From Chitinophagaceae bacterium (GTDB lineage: Bacteria > Bacteroidota > Bacteroidia > Chitinophagales > Chitinophagaceae): a stretch of DNA of 64,000 bases. Shown here one piece after another: positions 1-9,299 of the stretch. A program made the position numbers and the translations under genes. Where the stretch lies: positions 1 to 64,000 of the forward strand of contig JANYEB010000037.1 of NCBI GenBank assembly GCA_025363355.1, in the 5' to 3' direction. Every line of letters begins with the position of its first letter. Position 1 is the first letter of the stretch. A model generated the notes under the pieces. That model made no database searches. It had not been told where the DNA came from and saw nothing but the letters and a program-made list of their open reading frames with translations.

Positions 1-1866
1 CATAGAACCTCTTCGCCACTACATCACGAAACTGCACAAGAATTTTTTACTGTATTAAACGATAAAGGCGATTTAGAAATAAAAGAAAGCGAGCAATATT
101 TTGATGAAGCCACTAATACTTTTTTAGCAGATAGATTTATAAAAGGAACTTGCCCAAATTGTGCTTATGATAGTGCTTTTGGCGATCAATGTGAAAAATG
201 TGGCAAAAGTTTAAGCCCTGAAGAATTGATAAATCCTGTATCAACTTTAAGTGGTAATCAACCTATAAAAAAAGCAACTAAGCATTGGTATTTACCACTC
301 AATAAACACGAAGATTTTTTGCGTGAATGGGTGTTAAAAGAACACGCAGCTGATTGGCGTGCAAATGTTGTGGGTCAAGTGAAAAGCTGGATTGATGGTG
401 GTTTGCAGCCACGAGCTGTTACAAGAGATTTGGATTGGGGGGTAAAAGTTCCAATTGATAATTCTAAAGTTCTTTATGTTTGGTTCGATGCTCCAATTGG
501 TTACATTTCTGCAACAAAACAATGGGCTTTAAATAATGGTAAAGATTGGAAGCCTTATTGGTATAATGATGATACTAAATTGGTTCATTTTATTGGAAAA
601 GATAATATTGTTTTTCACGCTATTATTTTTCCTGTGATGCTGAAATTGCACGGAAACATTTTGCCTACAAACGTTGCTAGCAACGAGTTTATGAATTTGG
701 AAGGCGATAAAATGAGTACAAGCCGTGGCTGGAGTATTGAAATGGATGACTATATAAATGATTGGATAAAACCAGAAAATGGTGGTGGGCAAATGGCTGA
801 TGCTTTGCGATATTATTTAACAGCCATTGCACCCGAAACAAAAGATAGTGAGTTCACTTGGAAAGGATTTCATCAATCATATAAAAGCGAACTAAGTGAT
901 ATTTTAGGAAATTTTGTAAACAGAACTTTTGTGTTGATGCACAAATTATGCAATGGAAAAGTGCCTATTTTTCATAACGATATTATTGATAATGAAGACA
1001 AAGAATTGATTGAAGCTATCCAAAATTCAAAACTTAAAATTGAAAATAATCTTGAAGATTGTAAGTTTAGAGATGCCCTATTTGATGTAATAGATTTAGC
1101 ACGAAAAGGCAATCAATTTTTGCAGAAAAAAGAACCTTGGAAACGTAAAGCAATTGATGGAAAATATTCAACAGAAGATCAACAACACATTGATAATTGC
1201 ATTCATCTTTGTTTACAATTAACAGCAAATCTTGCCATACTGATTAATCCTTTTTTGCCTTTTACTGCAAAACGATTAATATATATGATGAAGGTGGTTG
1301 ATAAAATGTTAGAGTGGTCAAATGCAGGCAGCGTAAAGCTTTTAAAGGTTGGTTATACTTTACGTCCACCAGAAATTCTGTTTAGAAAGATTGAAGATAG
1401 CGAGATAGAATTTCAAGTTGAAAAACTAAAAAATAAAGCCTCCCTAAATCCCTCCAAAGGAGGGACTTTAGAAACCTCAAACGCTAAGACTATGTCAAAT
1501 AATGAAGCTGTTTCACAGAATCCCTCTTTGGGGGACAAGGGGGCTATTGAGTTCTCTGATTTTGCAAAAATTGATTTAAAAATAGGAACAATAATTTCAG
1601 CAGAAAAAGTAGAAAAAGCCGATAAATTATTAAAGCTTGAAGTTGATTTAGGTTTTGAAAAAAGAACCATCGTTTCGGGTATTGCACTTCATTTTAAACC
1701 CCAAGAAATTGTTGGCAAACAAGTAACAGTTGTATGCAATTTGGCTCCAAGAAAAATGAGAGGGATAGAGAGCAATGGAATGATTTTAATGGCAGAAGAT
1801 AAAGCCGGAAAACTTCATTTTGTGAATCCTGACAATAAAATTGATGCAGGAAGTAGTGTAAGTTAA
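1..1866 (+). CDS. metG: Methionine--tRNA ligase, 5'-truncated by window edge; includes C-terminal EMAP/Trbp tRNA-binding domain
   Basis: Frame 1 is open from base 1 (HRTSSPLHHETAQEFF...CPNCAYDSAFGDQCEKCGKSL), upstream of the listed ORF start. Contains zinc-knuckle CPxC/CxxC, KMSTS (DKMSTSRGW) and C-terminal EFSDFAKIDLKIGTIISAEKVEKADKLLKLEVDLG. Confidence 0.96.
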   Translation, partial: HRTSSPLHHETAQEFFTVLNDKGDLEIKESEQYFDEATNTFLADRFIKGTCPNCAYDSAFGDQCEKCGKSLSPEELINPVSTLSGNQPIKKATKHWYLPLNKHEDFLREWVLKEHAADWRANVVGQVKSWIDGGLQPRAVTRDLDWGVKVPIDNSKVLYVWFDAPIGYISATKQWALNNGKDWKPYWYNDDTKLVHFIGKDNIVFHAIIFPVMLKLHGNILPTNVASNEFMNLEGDKMSTSRGWSIEMDDYINDWIKPENGGGQMADALRYYLTAIAPETKDSEFTWKGFHQSYKSELSDILGNFVNRTFVLMHKLCNGKVPIFHNDIIDNEDKELIEAIQNSKLKIENNLEDCKFRDALFDVIDLARKGNQFLQKKEPWKRKAIDGKYSTEDQQHIDNCIHLCLQLTANLAILINPFLPFTAKRLIYMMKVVDKMLEWSNAGSVKLLKVGYTLRPPEILFRKIEDSEIEFQVEKLKNKASLNPSKGGTLETSNAKTMSNNEAVSQNPSLGDKGAIEFSDFAKIDLKIGTIISAEKVEKADKLLKLEVDLGFEKRTIVSGIALHFKPQEIVGKQVTVVCNLAPRKMRGIESNGMILMAEDKAGKLHFVNPDNKIDAGSSVS

Positions 1867-1909
1867 TTGCACCTTTTTTCCACAGTTTTAAAACAAAAAA
1901 CAAAAAACC

Positions 1910-1939
1910 TTTGCTTATTTGCTAAAACCTATATTTTTG
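1910..1939 (+). promoter_or_regulatory. Putative Bacteroidota-type promoter of acpP (TTTG-18-TATTTTTG)
   Basis: TTTG at 1910-1913 and TATTTTTG at 1932-1939 match the -33 TTTG / -7 TAnnTTTG consensus, about 24 bp before the acpP ATG. Confidence 0.5.
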
Positions 1940-1962
1940 CTTTGTAACTAAAACATTTTACA

Positions 1963-2199
1963 ATGTCAGACATCGCTACAAGAGTTAAAAAAATCATCGT
2001 AGACAAATTAGGAGTTGATGAAGGAGAAGTAACAACAGAAGCTTCATTTACTAATGACCTAGGTGCAGATTCATTAGACACAGTTGAATTAATTATGGAG
2101 TTTGAAAAAGAATTCAACATCTCTATTCCAGATGAGCAAGCTGAAACCATTACTACTGTTGGTCAAGCTGTTGCTTATTTAGAAGAACACGCCAAATAA
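1963..2199 (+). CDS. acpP: Acyl carrier protein
   Basis: 78 aa with the [17 protein letters not shown] phosphopantetheine attachment motif. Confidence 0.97.
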   Translation: MSDIATRVKKIIVDKLGVDEGEVTTEASFTNDLGADSLDTVELIMEFEKEFNISIPDEQAETITTVGQAVAYLEEHAK

Positions 2200-2373
2200 G
2201 AAAAACTCTTAACTGGAATAATTTTAATCCGCCATTCTTTCGGCAATTGCCATAAGTTCGGCGGATTACTTATTAAATTAAACTTTTGTAAAACCAACTT
2301 TCTACTTTTGTGGTTAATAGTTGCGTTTTACACTTTAATAAAATAAACAATACTCAACAATAAAAGCTGCCTT

Positions 2374-3627
2374 ATGCAATTGAAAAGAGTAGTAGTTACA
2401 GGAATTGGAGCTTTAACGCCCATAGGAAATAATTTAGAAGATTATTGGAATAATTTAGTAAATGGTGTTTCTGGTGCAGCGGCCATCACCAATTTTGATG
2501 CCTCTAAGTTTAAAACAAGATTTGCTTGCGAGATTAAAAATTTTGACCCACATATTTATCTTGACAAAAAAGAAGCAAGAAAATTAGATAGATTTTCTCA
2601 ATTTGCAGTTGCTGTTAGTGATCAAGCAATGACAGATGCTGGTTTAAATAAAGATAATATCAATCCAGATAGAGTAGGTGTTGTTTTTGCAAGTGGAATA
2701 GGCGGTCTAACAACATTTCAACACGAAGTTGCAGACTTTACAAGAGGCGATGGAACGCCACGTTTCAATCCTTTTTTCATTCCAAAAATGATATTGGATA
2801 TTGCTGCTGGGCATATTAGTATGCGACACAATTTACGAGGTCCAAACTTTGCTGTCGTGAGTGCTTGTGCAAGTAGTACAAATGCCATTGGTGTTGCATT
2901 TGACACAATTCGTCTTGGAAAATCAGATATTATTTTAGCAGGTGGAAGTGAGGCGGTTATTAGCGAGGCTGGAGTTGCTGGTTTTAATGCAATGAAAGCA
3001 ATGAGCGAAAGAAACGATGAGCCAACAACTGCAAGCAGACCTTATGATAAAGACAGAGATGGTTTTGTAATGGGAGAAGCAGCTGGACTTTTAGTTTTAG
3101 AAGAATTGGAACACGCTAAAGCTCGTGGTGCAAAAATTTATTGCGAAATAATGGGCTGTGGTGCAACTGCAGATGCTCATCATCTTACTGCTCCACATCC
3201 TGAAGGATTGGGTGCAAAAAATGTAATGATTGCTGCATTGCAAGAGGCAGGAATGAAACCAGAAGAAATTGATTATATCAATACCCACGGAACATCTACA
3301 CCAATTGGTGATGGTGCAGAAGTGAAAGCAATTACAAAAGTTTTTGGAGAACACGCATATAATTTAAATATTAGTTCTACAAAAAGTATGACTGGGCATT
3401 GCCTTGGTGCAGCAGGTGTTATAGAAGCTATTGCTTGTATTAAAGCTGTGATGCACGATGTTATTCCTCCTACAATTAATCATTTTACCGATGATCCTGA
3501 GTTGGATCCTAAGTTAAATTTTACTTTTAATAAAGCTCAACATAGAACTGTAAATGCTGCATTGAGCAATACATTTGGTTTTGGTGGTCATAATGCTTGC
3601 GTTATTGTAAAAAAATATAAAGACTAG
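2374..3627 (+). CDS. fabF: Beta-ketoacyl-ACP synthase II
   Basis: 417 aa; MKRVVVTGIGALTPIGN start, SACASSTNAIG active-site Cys, NTHGTSTPIGD and GHCLGAAG motifs; follows acpP. Confidence 0.97.
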   Translation: MQLKRVVVTGIGALTPIGNNLEDYWNNLVNGVSGAAAITNFDASKFKTRFACEIKNFDPHIYLDKKEARKLDRFSQFAVAVSDQAMTDAGLNKDNINPDRVGVVFASGIGGLTTFQHEVADFTRGDGTPRFNPFFIPKMILDIAAGHISMRHNLRGPNFAVVSACASSTNAIGVAFDTIRLGKSDIILAGGSEAVISEAGVAGFNAMKAMSERNDEPTTASRPYDKDRDGFVMGEAAGLLVLEELEHAKARGAKIYCEIMGCGATADAHHLTAPHPEGLGAKNVMIAALQEAGMKPEEIDYINTHGTSTPIGDGAEVKAITKVFGEHAYNLNISSTKSMTGHCLGAAGVIEAIACIKAVMHDVIPPTINHFTDDPELDPKLNFTFNKAQHRTVNAALSNTFGFGGHNACVIVKKYKD

Positions 3628-3636
3628 AAATAATTA

Positions 3637-4350
3637 TTGAGTTTGCAAATACTATCAAACTTATTCAAATCATCTTCAAAAACTTCTTTTAAAAAGCAAG
3701 TAGAAAATATTATTGCTATTAGGATTGGTAATGTTGATTTATACGAAATTGCCCTCAGCCATCGCAGTGTTAAAGAAAGCCCAGATGCAAATAATGAGCG
3801 ACTTGAATATCTTGGAGATGCTATATTAAGTGCTATTGTTGCTGATTATCTTTTCAAAAGATATCCATATAAAGGTGAGGGTTTTTTAACTGAAATGAGA
3901 AGCAAAATGGTGAATCGCCAACAACTGAATGATATTGCTGTTAAAATGGGGTTTAGACAATTAATGCTTTACAATAAGCTAGATGCAACACTTCGCAATA
4001 GCCAAATTTTTGGTAATACATTAGAAGCAATTATTGGAGCTGTTTATTTAGATAAGGGATATATTAAAACCCAACAATGGGTGCAAAATCAAATTGTAAT
4101 GCCACATATGTTTGTTGATTCTCTTGAGGGAATTGACATTAATTTGAAAAACAAATTAATTGGTTGGGCAAATAAGAACGGCAAAACACTTTCTTTTGAT
4201 TTAGTAGAAGAAAAATTTGAAGGAAGTAGAAGACTATTTACAATAAATATAGTTGTTGAAGGAGAAGTAATTTCTGAAGGAAAAGCGTTTAGTAAAAAAG
4301 ATGCAAGTCTTGTTGCCACTCAGCTAGCGATAGAAAAGCTTAGTTTATAA
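3637..4350 (+). CDS. rnc: Ribonuclease III (TTG start)
   Basis: NERLEYLGDAILSAIVADYLF signature motif, then a C-terminal dsRNA-binding domain; follows fabF. Confidence 0.95.
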   Translation: MSLQILSNLFKSSSKTSFKKQVENIIAIRIGNVDLYEIALSHRSVKESPDANNERLEYLGDAILSAIVADYLFKRYPYKGEGFLTEMRSKMVNRQQLNDIAVKMGFRQLMLYNKLDATLRNSQIFGNTLEAIIGAVYLDKGYIKTQQWVQNQIVMPHMFVDSLEGIDINLKNKLIGWANKNGKTLSFDLVEEKFEGSRRLFTINIVVEGEVISEGKAFSKKDASLVATQLAIEKLSL

Positions 4351-4375
4351 AGTGATTTGTTAAATTGAGAGTATT

Positions 4376-4417
4376 AAAAAAGGGAGTAATATTTGTTGAA
4401 AATATTACTCCCTTTTT
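4376..4417. terminator. Bidirectional intrinsic terminator between convergent rnc and malQ
   Basis: AAAAAGGGAGTAATATT-loop-AATATTACTCCCTTTTT: long perfect stem with A/T tracts on both sides. Confidence 0.85.
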
Positions 4418-4435
4418 AGTTATTTATTATTGAGT

Positions 4436-7400
4436 TTATCTCCCACTAATCACTACACTTTCTTTCAACATTGCATTAAAATCATTGGCATTCATCAAAT
4501 CTTCTAAACTCATATTCATTCTATATTGCCAATAATGTTTAGGGTTTGATGGTACATTGATTCTTTCGTCATTAGGGTTTTCTCTTCTTAAATTTTCGTC
4601 CATTCCTAGCAAATCTTGCAGTTGAAAAATCGCCCACATTGCAGGGCTGTAAAGGTGTTGCGTAACAATTGCTTTATTAATCCAACCTTCGCAAAAGAAA
4701 GGAGCATCGCCCCATTGACCTAAATCGTTATTATAAAATTTTTGTGTTTTAGCTCTATCTTCTTCCCACCAACCACGAATAATACTCATATCGTGTGTGC
4801 TTGGTGTCACCACACTTAAATAAGGTGCATCGTTTGGATGAAAAAAATCTCTGCTGCTATCTTTTGGCATACGTTGAATTTCTAAACTCAACAAACCCAA
4901 TTGCTTCATTACATCAGGTACACAAGCTGGCACTAAGCCTAAGTCCTCGCCACAAATAAGCATATTGGTTACGCGGCGTAATGCAGGTAATTTTTGCATT
5001 GCTTCTTTTTGCCAAAAATCATCTTGACGTTTAAAGAAATAATCAACATATAACTCCTTTAATTGATGCTGAGAATTGTAATCTAAATTTTGAAAAGATG
5101 CTGTTTGTTCCATTCCAAAACGAAAATGAAATTGCTGTCCATTGGTTTCCTCAACTTCAAATAAAATAACGTTGCTGATTAAATTATATAAACCAATTTT
5201 AAGTTTTTCGTGCAAATTATTTTGTTCTAGAGAAGCAAAGTGTTTTTCCACCTCACGCTGTGTGGTAAAGCCTTTGCGAAGATTATAGTTGCCCGAACCA
5301 TCAGCTTCAACAAACACTTCTTTTACATAATCATTATCATATCCAAACTGTTCCCAAAGTGTATGTTCGGTAATAAATGGTTTTGTAAAACGATGATGAT
5401 TGAAGTTTATTCCTCGTCCAAAAATTTCGTTAATATGAACAGGAATTGCAGGAACAAAATGCCCCAAAATACCTTCTACTGCGTGCATTGGAATACTCCA
5501 AATTCTAAAAAAACCAAGAATATGATCTATTCTAAAAGCATCAAAATAGTAACTCATTTGCTCGAATCGTTGACGCCACCAAGCAAAATCATCTTGCTGC
5601 ATTTGTTGCCAATTGTAAGTTGGAAATCCCCAGTTTTGACCCTTCACTGCAAAATCATCTGGCGGAGCCCCAGCTTGTAAATTCATATTAAATAAATGGC
5701 TGTGTTCCCAAGCATCTGCACCGTATCTAAAAATACCAATAGCAATATCTCCTTTCACTACAATTCCTTTGGAATGTGCGTAAGCAGTGGCTTCTAGCAA
5801 TTGTATGTGTAAATGATATTGTATAAAATAGTGAAAAGAAATATCGTTGTACGCAGCAGACTTTTCGTTTGTAAGTTCTGCAATATCTTTTTTGTTATAA
5901 TGACGATACGCTGGCCATTCGTTGTAATTGGCAGTTTTATATTCATCTCTTAAATAACAAAAGACAGAATATGAAACTAGCCAATGTTTATTGTTATTGA
6001 AGAAGGTTTTATAGTCTTCACTCGCAAATGTTTTTTTGCTTTGCAGTAGAAATATTTTTTTAAGAAATGAAGTCTTCGTTTTTAATACTTCTTCATAGTC
6101 AACAGCATCTTTTGCATTTAGTGTTGCTTGCTTTTCATCTAATCTTTTTAACAAATATTCATTAACAGTATCGGTAGATTGTAATAAATTTATGTAAATA
6201 GGATTCAATGCAAATGCACTAATAGCTGCATAAGGATAACTATCTTGCCAACTGTTAGTTGCAGTAGTATCATTAATAGGAAGTATTTGAATTAATTTCA
6301 ATCCAACTTTGCTACTCCAATCTGCCAAAGCCTTGATATCATTGAATTCGCCAATGCCAAAACTGTTTTCGGTTTTTAAACTAAACACAGGAATCGCAAC
6401 ACCTGCACCCTTCCAAGTTGATGAAGGAAGGTTGGCAAAAGCATCGTTTACAATAGTTTGTTTATTAGGTTTTATGGCATCATACACCACACGATTATTA
6501 CCATCTTCAAATCTTATAAATTCTTTTTTAATAGTATCGTAAACACCATATTTATATGCAATAGGAAAATCTTCTTTGCTTAAATCAACGAATGCCTTGT
6601 ACTGCTCTTCATTGGCTGAACGCTGCATCAGTATTGGGTTTGCACTATCCCAGCTATTTAATTTTTTGTTGCTACCAACAATGCAAAGCGTTTGCCCTTT
6701 TGCAAGCAAAGGTGTTTTTGTTTGAAAAATATGGGTGTATTTTTTTGGAACAGATGCAGCAATTTCGGTTGCATTTTCTTTCAACAAAACGTTTTGAAAA
6801 GGCACTGTATAAAAAGCATTTTCGGCATAGCCAGTATAATTCCATCCATCAAGAATAAGTAGTTCTTCACTCTTAATTTTTGATAAATTAAATTGTTTAT
6901 CGTTACCACAATCGTATTGAATAGTGCCATCTAATGATTGGAGAAAATAGTTGTAAGTAATTATTTCATCTTTTAATTCAATACCTGTTAAATCAATATT
7001 TGCATACCAAAACTCATCGTTGAAATACTGCATTGACAGGGCTTTGGCGATATTTCCATTACCTAATAATTCGTGATTGCCCGTTATAAAAAGTGATTGC
7101 CCGTAGGTTGTTGTAAACTTTAGTTGAAAAACAATTGTTTGAAGTTTGAGGTTTGGCGTTTGAGGTTTTACAACTGTTTCTTGTTTCTCATTTCTTGTTT
7201 CTCGTTTTTCGCTAGTTGCCTTGATACTTTTTGGTTTTGACTTTTCAGTTTTAACTTCTGAAGCTATTCCTTTTTTAACTTCAACAATTGGTTGCAATGC
7301 TTTTGCAATTCCTTTAGCAAGTTCAGTTTTAGGCTTTGCAGTTTTTGCTACAACTTTTTTTGTTTCTGCAGCAACCTTTAAAGTTTTTGCAACAATTTTT

Positions 7401-7495
7401 TTAGGGTTCTTTTTTTTATCTTCAGTTTTAGCAGTTGCAGGCTTTGCCTTTACACTTTTAACTTTTTTGGCAGCAGTTATTTCTAATTCAGACAT
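4436..7495 (-). CDS. malQ: 4-alpha-glucanotransferase (amylomaltase), DPE2-like, with N-terminal CBM20-type domains and a Lys/Ala-rich N-terminal tail
   Basis: GH77 motifs (GDIAIGI, FDAFRIDHILGFFRIW, CGEDLGLVPACV). N-terminal repeats resemble starch-binding domains (GNHELLGNGNIAKAL, GSNKKLNSWD). Confidence 0.9.
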   Translation of the reverse strand: MSELEITAAKKVKSVKAKPATAKTEDKKKNPKKIVAKTLKVAAETKKVVAKTAKPKTELAKGIAKALQPIVEVKKGIASEVKTEKSKPKSIKATSEKRETRNEKQETVVKPQTPNLKLQTIVFQLKFTTTYGQSLFITGNHELLGNGNIAKALSMQYFNDEFWYANIDLTGIELKDEIITYNYFLQSLDGTIQYDCGNDKQFNLSKIKSEELLILDGWNYTGYAENAFYTVPFQNVLLKENATEIAASVPKKYTHIFQTKTPLLAKGQTLCIVGSNKKLNSWDSANPILMQRSANEEQYKAFVDLSKEDFPIAYKYGVYDTIKKEFIRFEDGNNRVVYDAIKPNKQTIVNDAFANLPSSTWKGAGVAIPVFSLKTENSFGIGEFNDIKALADWSSKVGLKLIQILPINDTTATNSWQDSYPYAAISAFALNPIYINLLQSTDTVNEYLLKRLDEKQATLNAKDAVDYEEVLKTKTSFLKKIFLLQSKKTFASEDYKTFFNNNKHWLVSYSVFCYLRDEYKTANYNEWPAYRHYNKKDIAELTNEKSAAYNDISFHYFIQYHLHIQLLEATAYAHSKGIVVKGDIAIGIFRYGADAWEHSHLFNMNLQAGAPPDDFAVKGQNWGFPTYNWQQMQQDDFAWWRQRFEQMSYYFDAFRIDHILGFFRIWSIPMHAVEGILGHFVPAIPVHINEIFGRGINFNHHRFTKPFITEHTLWEQFGYDNDYVKEVFVEADGSGNYNLRKGFTTQREVEKHFASLEQNNLHEKLKIGLYNLISNVILFEVEETNGQQFHFRFGMEQTASFQNLDYNSQHQLKELYVDYFFKRQDDFWQKEAMQKLPALRRVTNMLICGEDLGLVPACVPDVMKQLGLLSLEIQRMPKDSSRDFFHPNDAPYLSVVTPSTHDMSIIRGWWEEDRAKTQKFYNNDLGQWGDAPFFCEGWINKAIVTQHLYSPAMWAIFQLQDLLGMDENLRRENPNDERINVPSNPKHYWQYRMNMSLEDLMNANDFNAMLKESVVISGR

Positions 7496-7686
7496 ATCGT
7501 TTTGGTATTACTTTAAAATACTAATTGCAAAGTAATGAATAGATGTGTAAAATGCACACGTTGGTTGACTTTTTTTTGGTATCAAACAAAAAATTTTTGA
7601 AAGAAGTTAAATTACACAATAAGAATTTAACATTTTCGTTCATTATGATTGTGGTATGTCAAAGACTAAATGGCTATCTTTACTCT

Positions 7687-8910
7687 ATGAATTTATTCAA
7701 GAAAATACTTTTTCTGTTGTGTGTTTGTTTATTGGCAAATTGTACTAAGTACGTAGAAAAAACAAGTACTACTACCAATCCAACAGGAACTGTTAGCACA
7801 AATCCTGGTTCAAGTGGAACAAGTGGCAGTGGACCAATCATAGTTACTTACACTAGCACAAGCCCTTGTGCCCCAAGCAACGAGGTCTTTACTTTTAATT
7901 GTTCTGGAATAGGTGTGCCAGCAGGAGCCATTTTTGAGTGGTATTTTGGAGATGGGGTTGCTGGTTCAGGAGCAACTGTAACTCACGCTTATCAAGATGG
8001 AGGATATAAAAAAGTTTTAGTAAAAGTAAAAACTAGCAGTCAGCAAGATATTGGGGAAGTAACCATTAATGTAAAAACCTATGGACAGTTAGTTACACCT
8101 ATTGCATCTTTCTCTTATCAATTAAAAAATCAGGTTGGGATGCAAAGAACGTATGAGTTTCAAAGCAATAGTTCAATTGCCAATGGCTCGCTAAGCTACA
8201 AATGGGATTTTGGTGATGGAGGTACAAATACTGATAATAAAACAACACACACCTATCAACAAAAAACAACAGATCAAACTTTTACAGTGAAACTTACAGC
8301 ATTTAGTGATGCTGGTTGTGGTGATACTAAATCTATAGATATACTTGTTCCAGCAGCTTATAATATTACTGGAGGGTTTACTGTATCACAAACTAGCCCT
8401 TGTTTGCCAAGTAAAGAGGTTTTTACATTTACAGGACCCACTACCAATGTTCCAAGTGGAGCTATTTATAAATGGGACTTTGGTGATGGTGTTGCAGGTT
8501 CTATTTTAGGGAATCCTGTTACAAAATCTTATGCATACAATAATTCCTACTCTGTAACTTTAGTTATATACTACAATGGTGAAGAAATTTATCACGTTAT
8601 ACAACCCATTAAAAGTTATGGATTAGATGCTACACCCTCAGCTTCTTTTTCTGTGCAAAACATTAGCAATACATCTACAACTGCAACATATAACTTTAAT
8701 AACTCATCACAAGTAGCTGGTGGATTTTCAAACACACAATGGGATTGGGATTTTAATGATGGCAACACAAAAAGTGGTGCTTATCCAAATGTTGACAATA
8801 CTTTTAACAGAGGCACAACAGATAAAACATATACCATCAAAATGACTGTTAAAGCAAATTCTGGTTGTTCTGCAACTGCTACTAATACTGTTGTTATTCC
8901 AAAACAATAA
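7687..8910 (+). CDS. PKD-domain lipoprotein; start placed at 7687 rather than 7543
   Basis: Lipoprotein signal MNLFKKILFLLCVCLLANC. Several PKD signatures (WYFGDGVAGSG, WDFGDGGTNTDNKTTHTY, WDFGDGVAGS, WDWDFNDGNTKSG). Confidence 0.85.
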   Translation: MNLFKKILFLLCVCLLANCTKYVEKTSTTTNPTGTVSTNPGSSGTSGSGPIIVTYTSTSPCAPSNEVFTFNCSGIGVPAGAIFEWYFGDGVAGSGATVTHAYQDGGYKKVLVKVKTSSQQDIGEVTINVKTYGQLVTPIASFSYQLKNQVGMQRTYEFQSNSSIANGSLSYKWDFGDGGTNTDNKTTHTYQQKTTDQTFTVKLTAFSDAGCGDTKSIDILVPAAYNITGGFTVSQTSPCLPSKEVFTFTGPTTNVPSGAIYKWDFGDGVAGSILGNPVTKSYAYNNSYSVTLVIYYNGEEIYHVIQPIKSYGLDATPSASFSVQNISNTSTTATYNFNNSSQVAGGFSNTQWDWDFNDGNTKSGAYPNVDNTFNRGTTDKTYTIKMTVKANSGCSATATNTVVIPKQ

Positions 8911-8920
8911 AAATTGAATA

Positions 8921-9193
8921 ATGGATTTTGCAACTTTTAATTGGGCTGATTATATGGGTTTATTTGGTGCTTTTTTAAGTGCTATTACTTTTATTCCGCA
9001 AGTATTGCAAGCTTATAAAACTAAAAGCGTTAAAGACCTTAATTTATCAATGCTACTAATCGTTTTTACAAGCGTTATTATTTGGTTGGTTTATGGTTTT
9101 GCAAAAGGATTATTGCCAGTAATTATTGCTAACAGCATCATCTTGATTTTAAGTATTATTTTGCTTTATTTTAAAGCCACGTTTAAAAACTAG
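8921..9193 (+). CDS. SemiSWEET-type small sugar transporter (PQ-loop family)
   Basis: 90 aa, three TM segments, FIPQVLQAYKTKSVKDLN PQ-loop motif. Confidence 0.85.
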   Translation: MDFATFNWADYMGLFGAFLSAITFIPQVLQAYKTKSVKDLNLSMLLIVFTSVIIWLVYGFAKGLLPVIIANSIILILSIILLYFKATFKN

Positions 9194-9299
9194 TGAGGTT
9201 TAAAATATTTTTTTAACACTTTACCAATATCTCCTAACTATACATATTTTCGTTTAGTTAACACATCTCAACATCGTACATCTAACATCATAATTTTTT

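Noticed and set aside
5240-5680. 146-aa ORF opposite malQ
   Set aside because: Fully antisense to a conserved GH77 enzyme; no recognisable domain.
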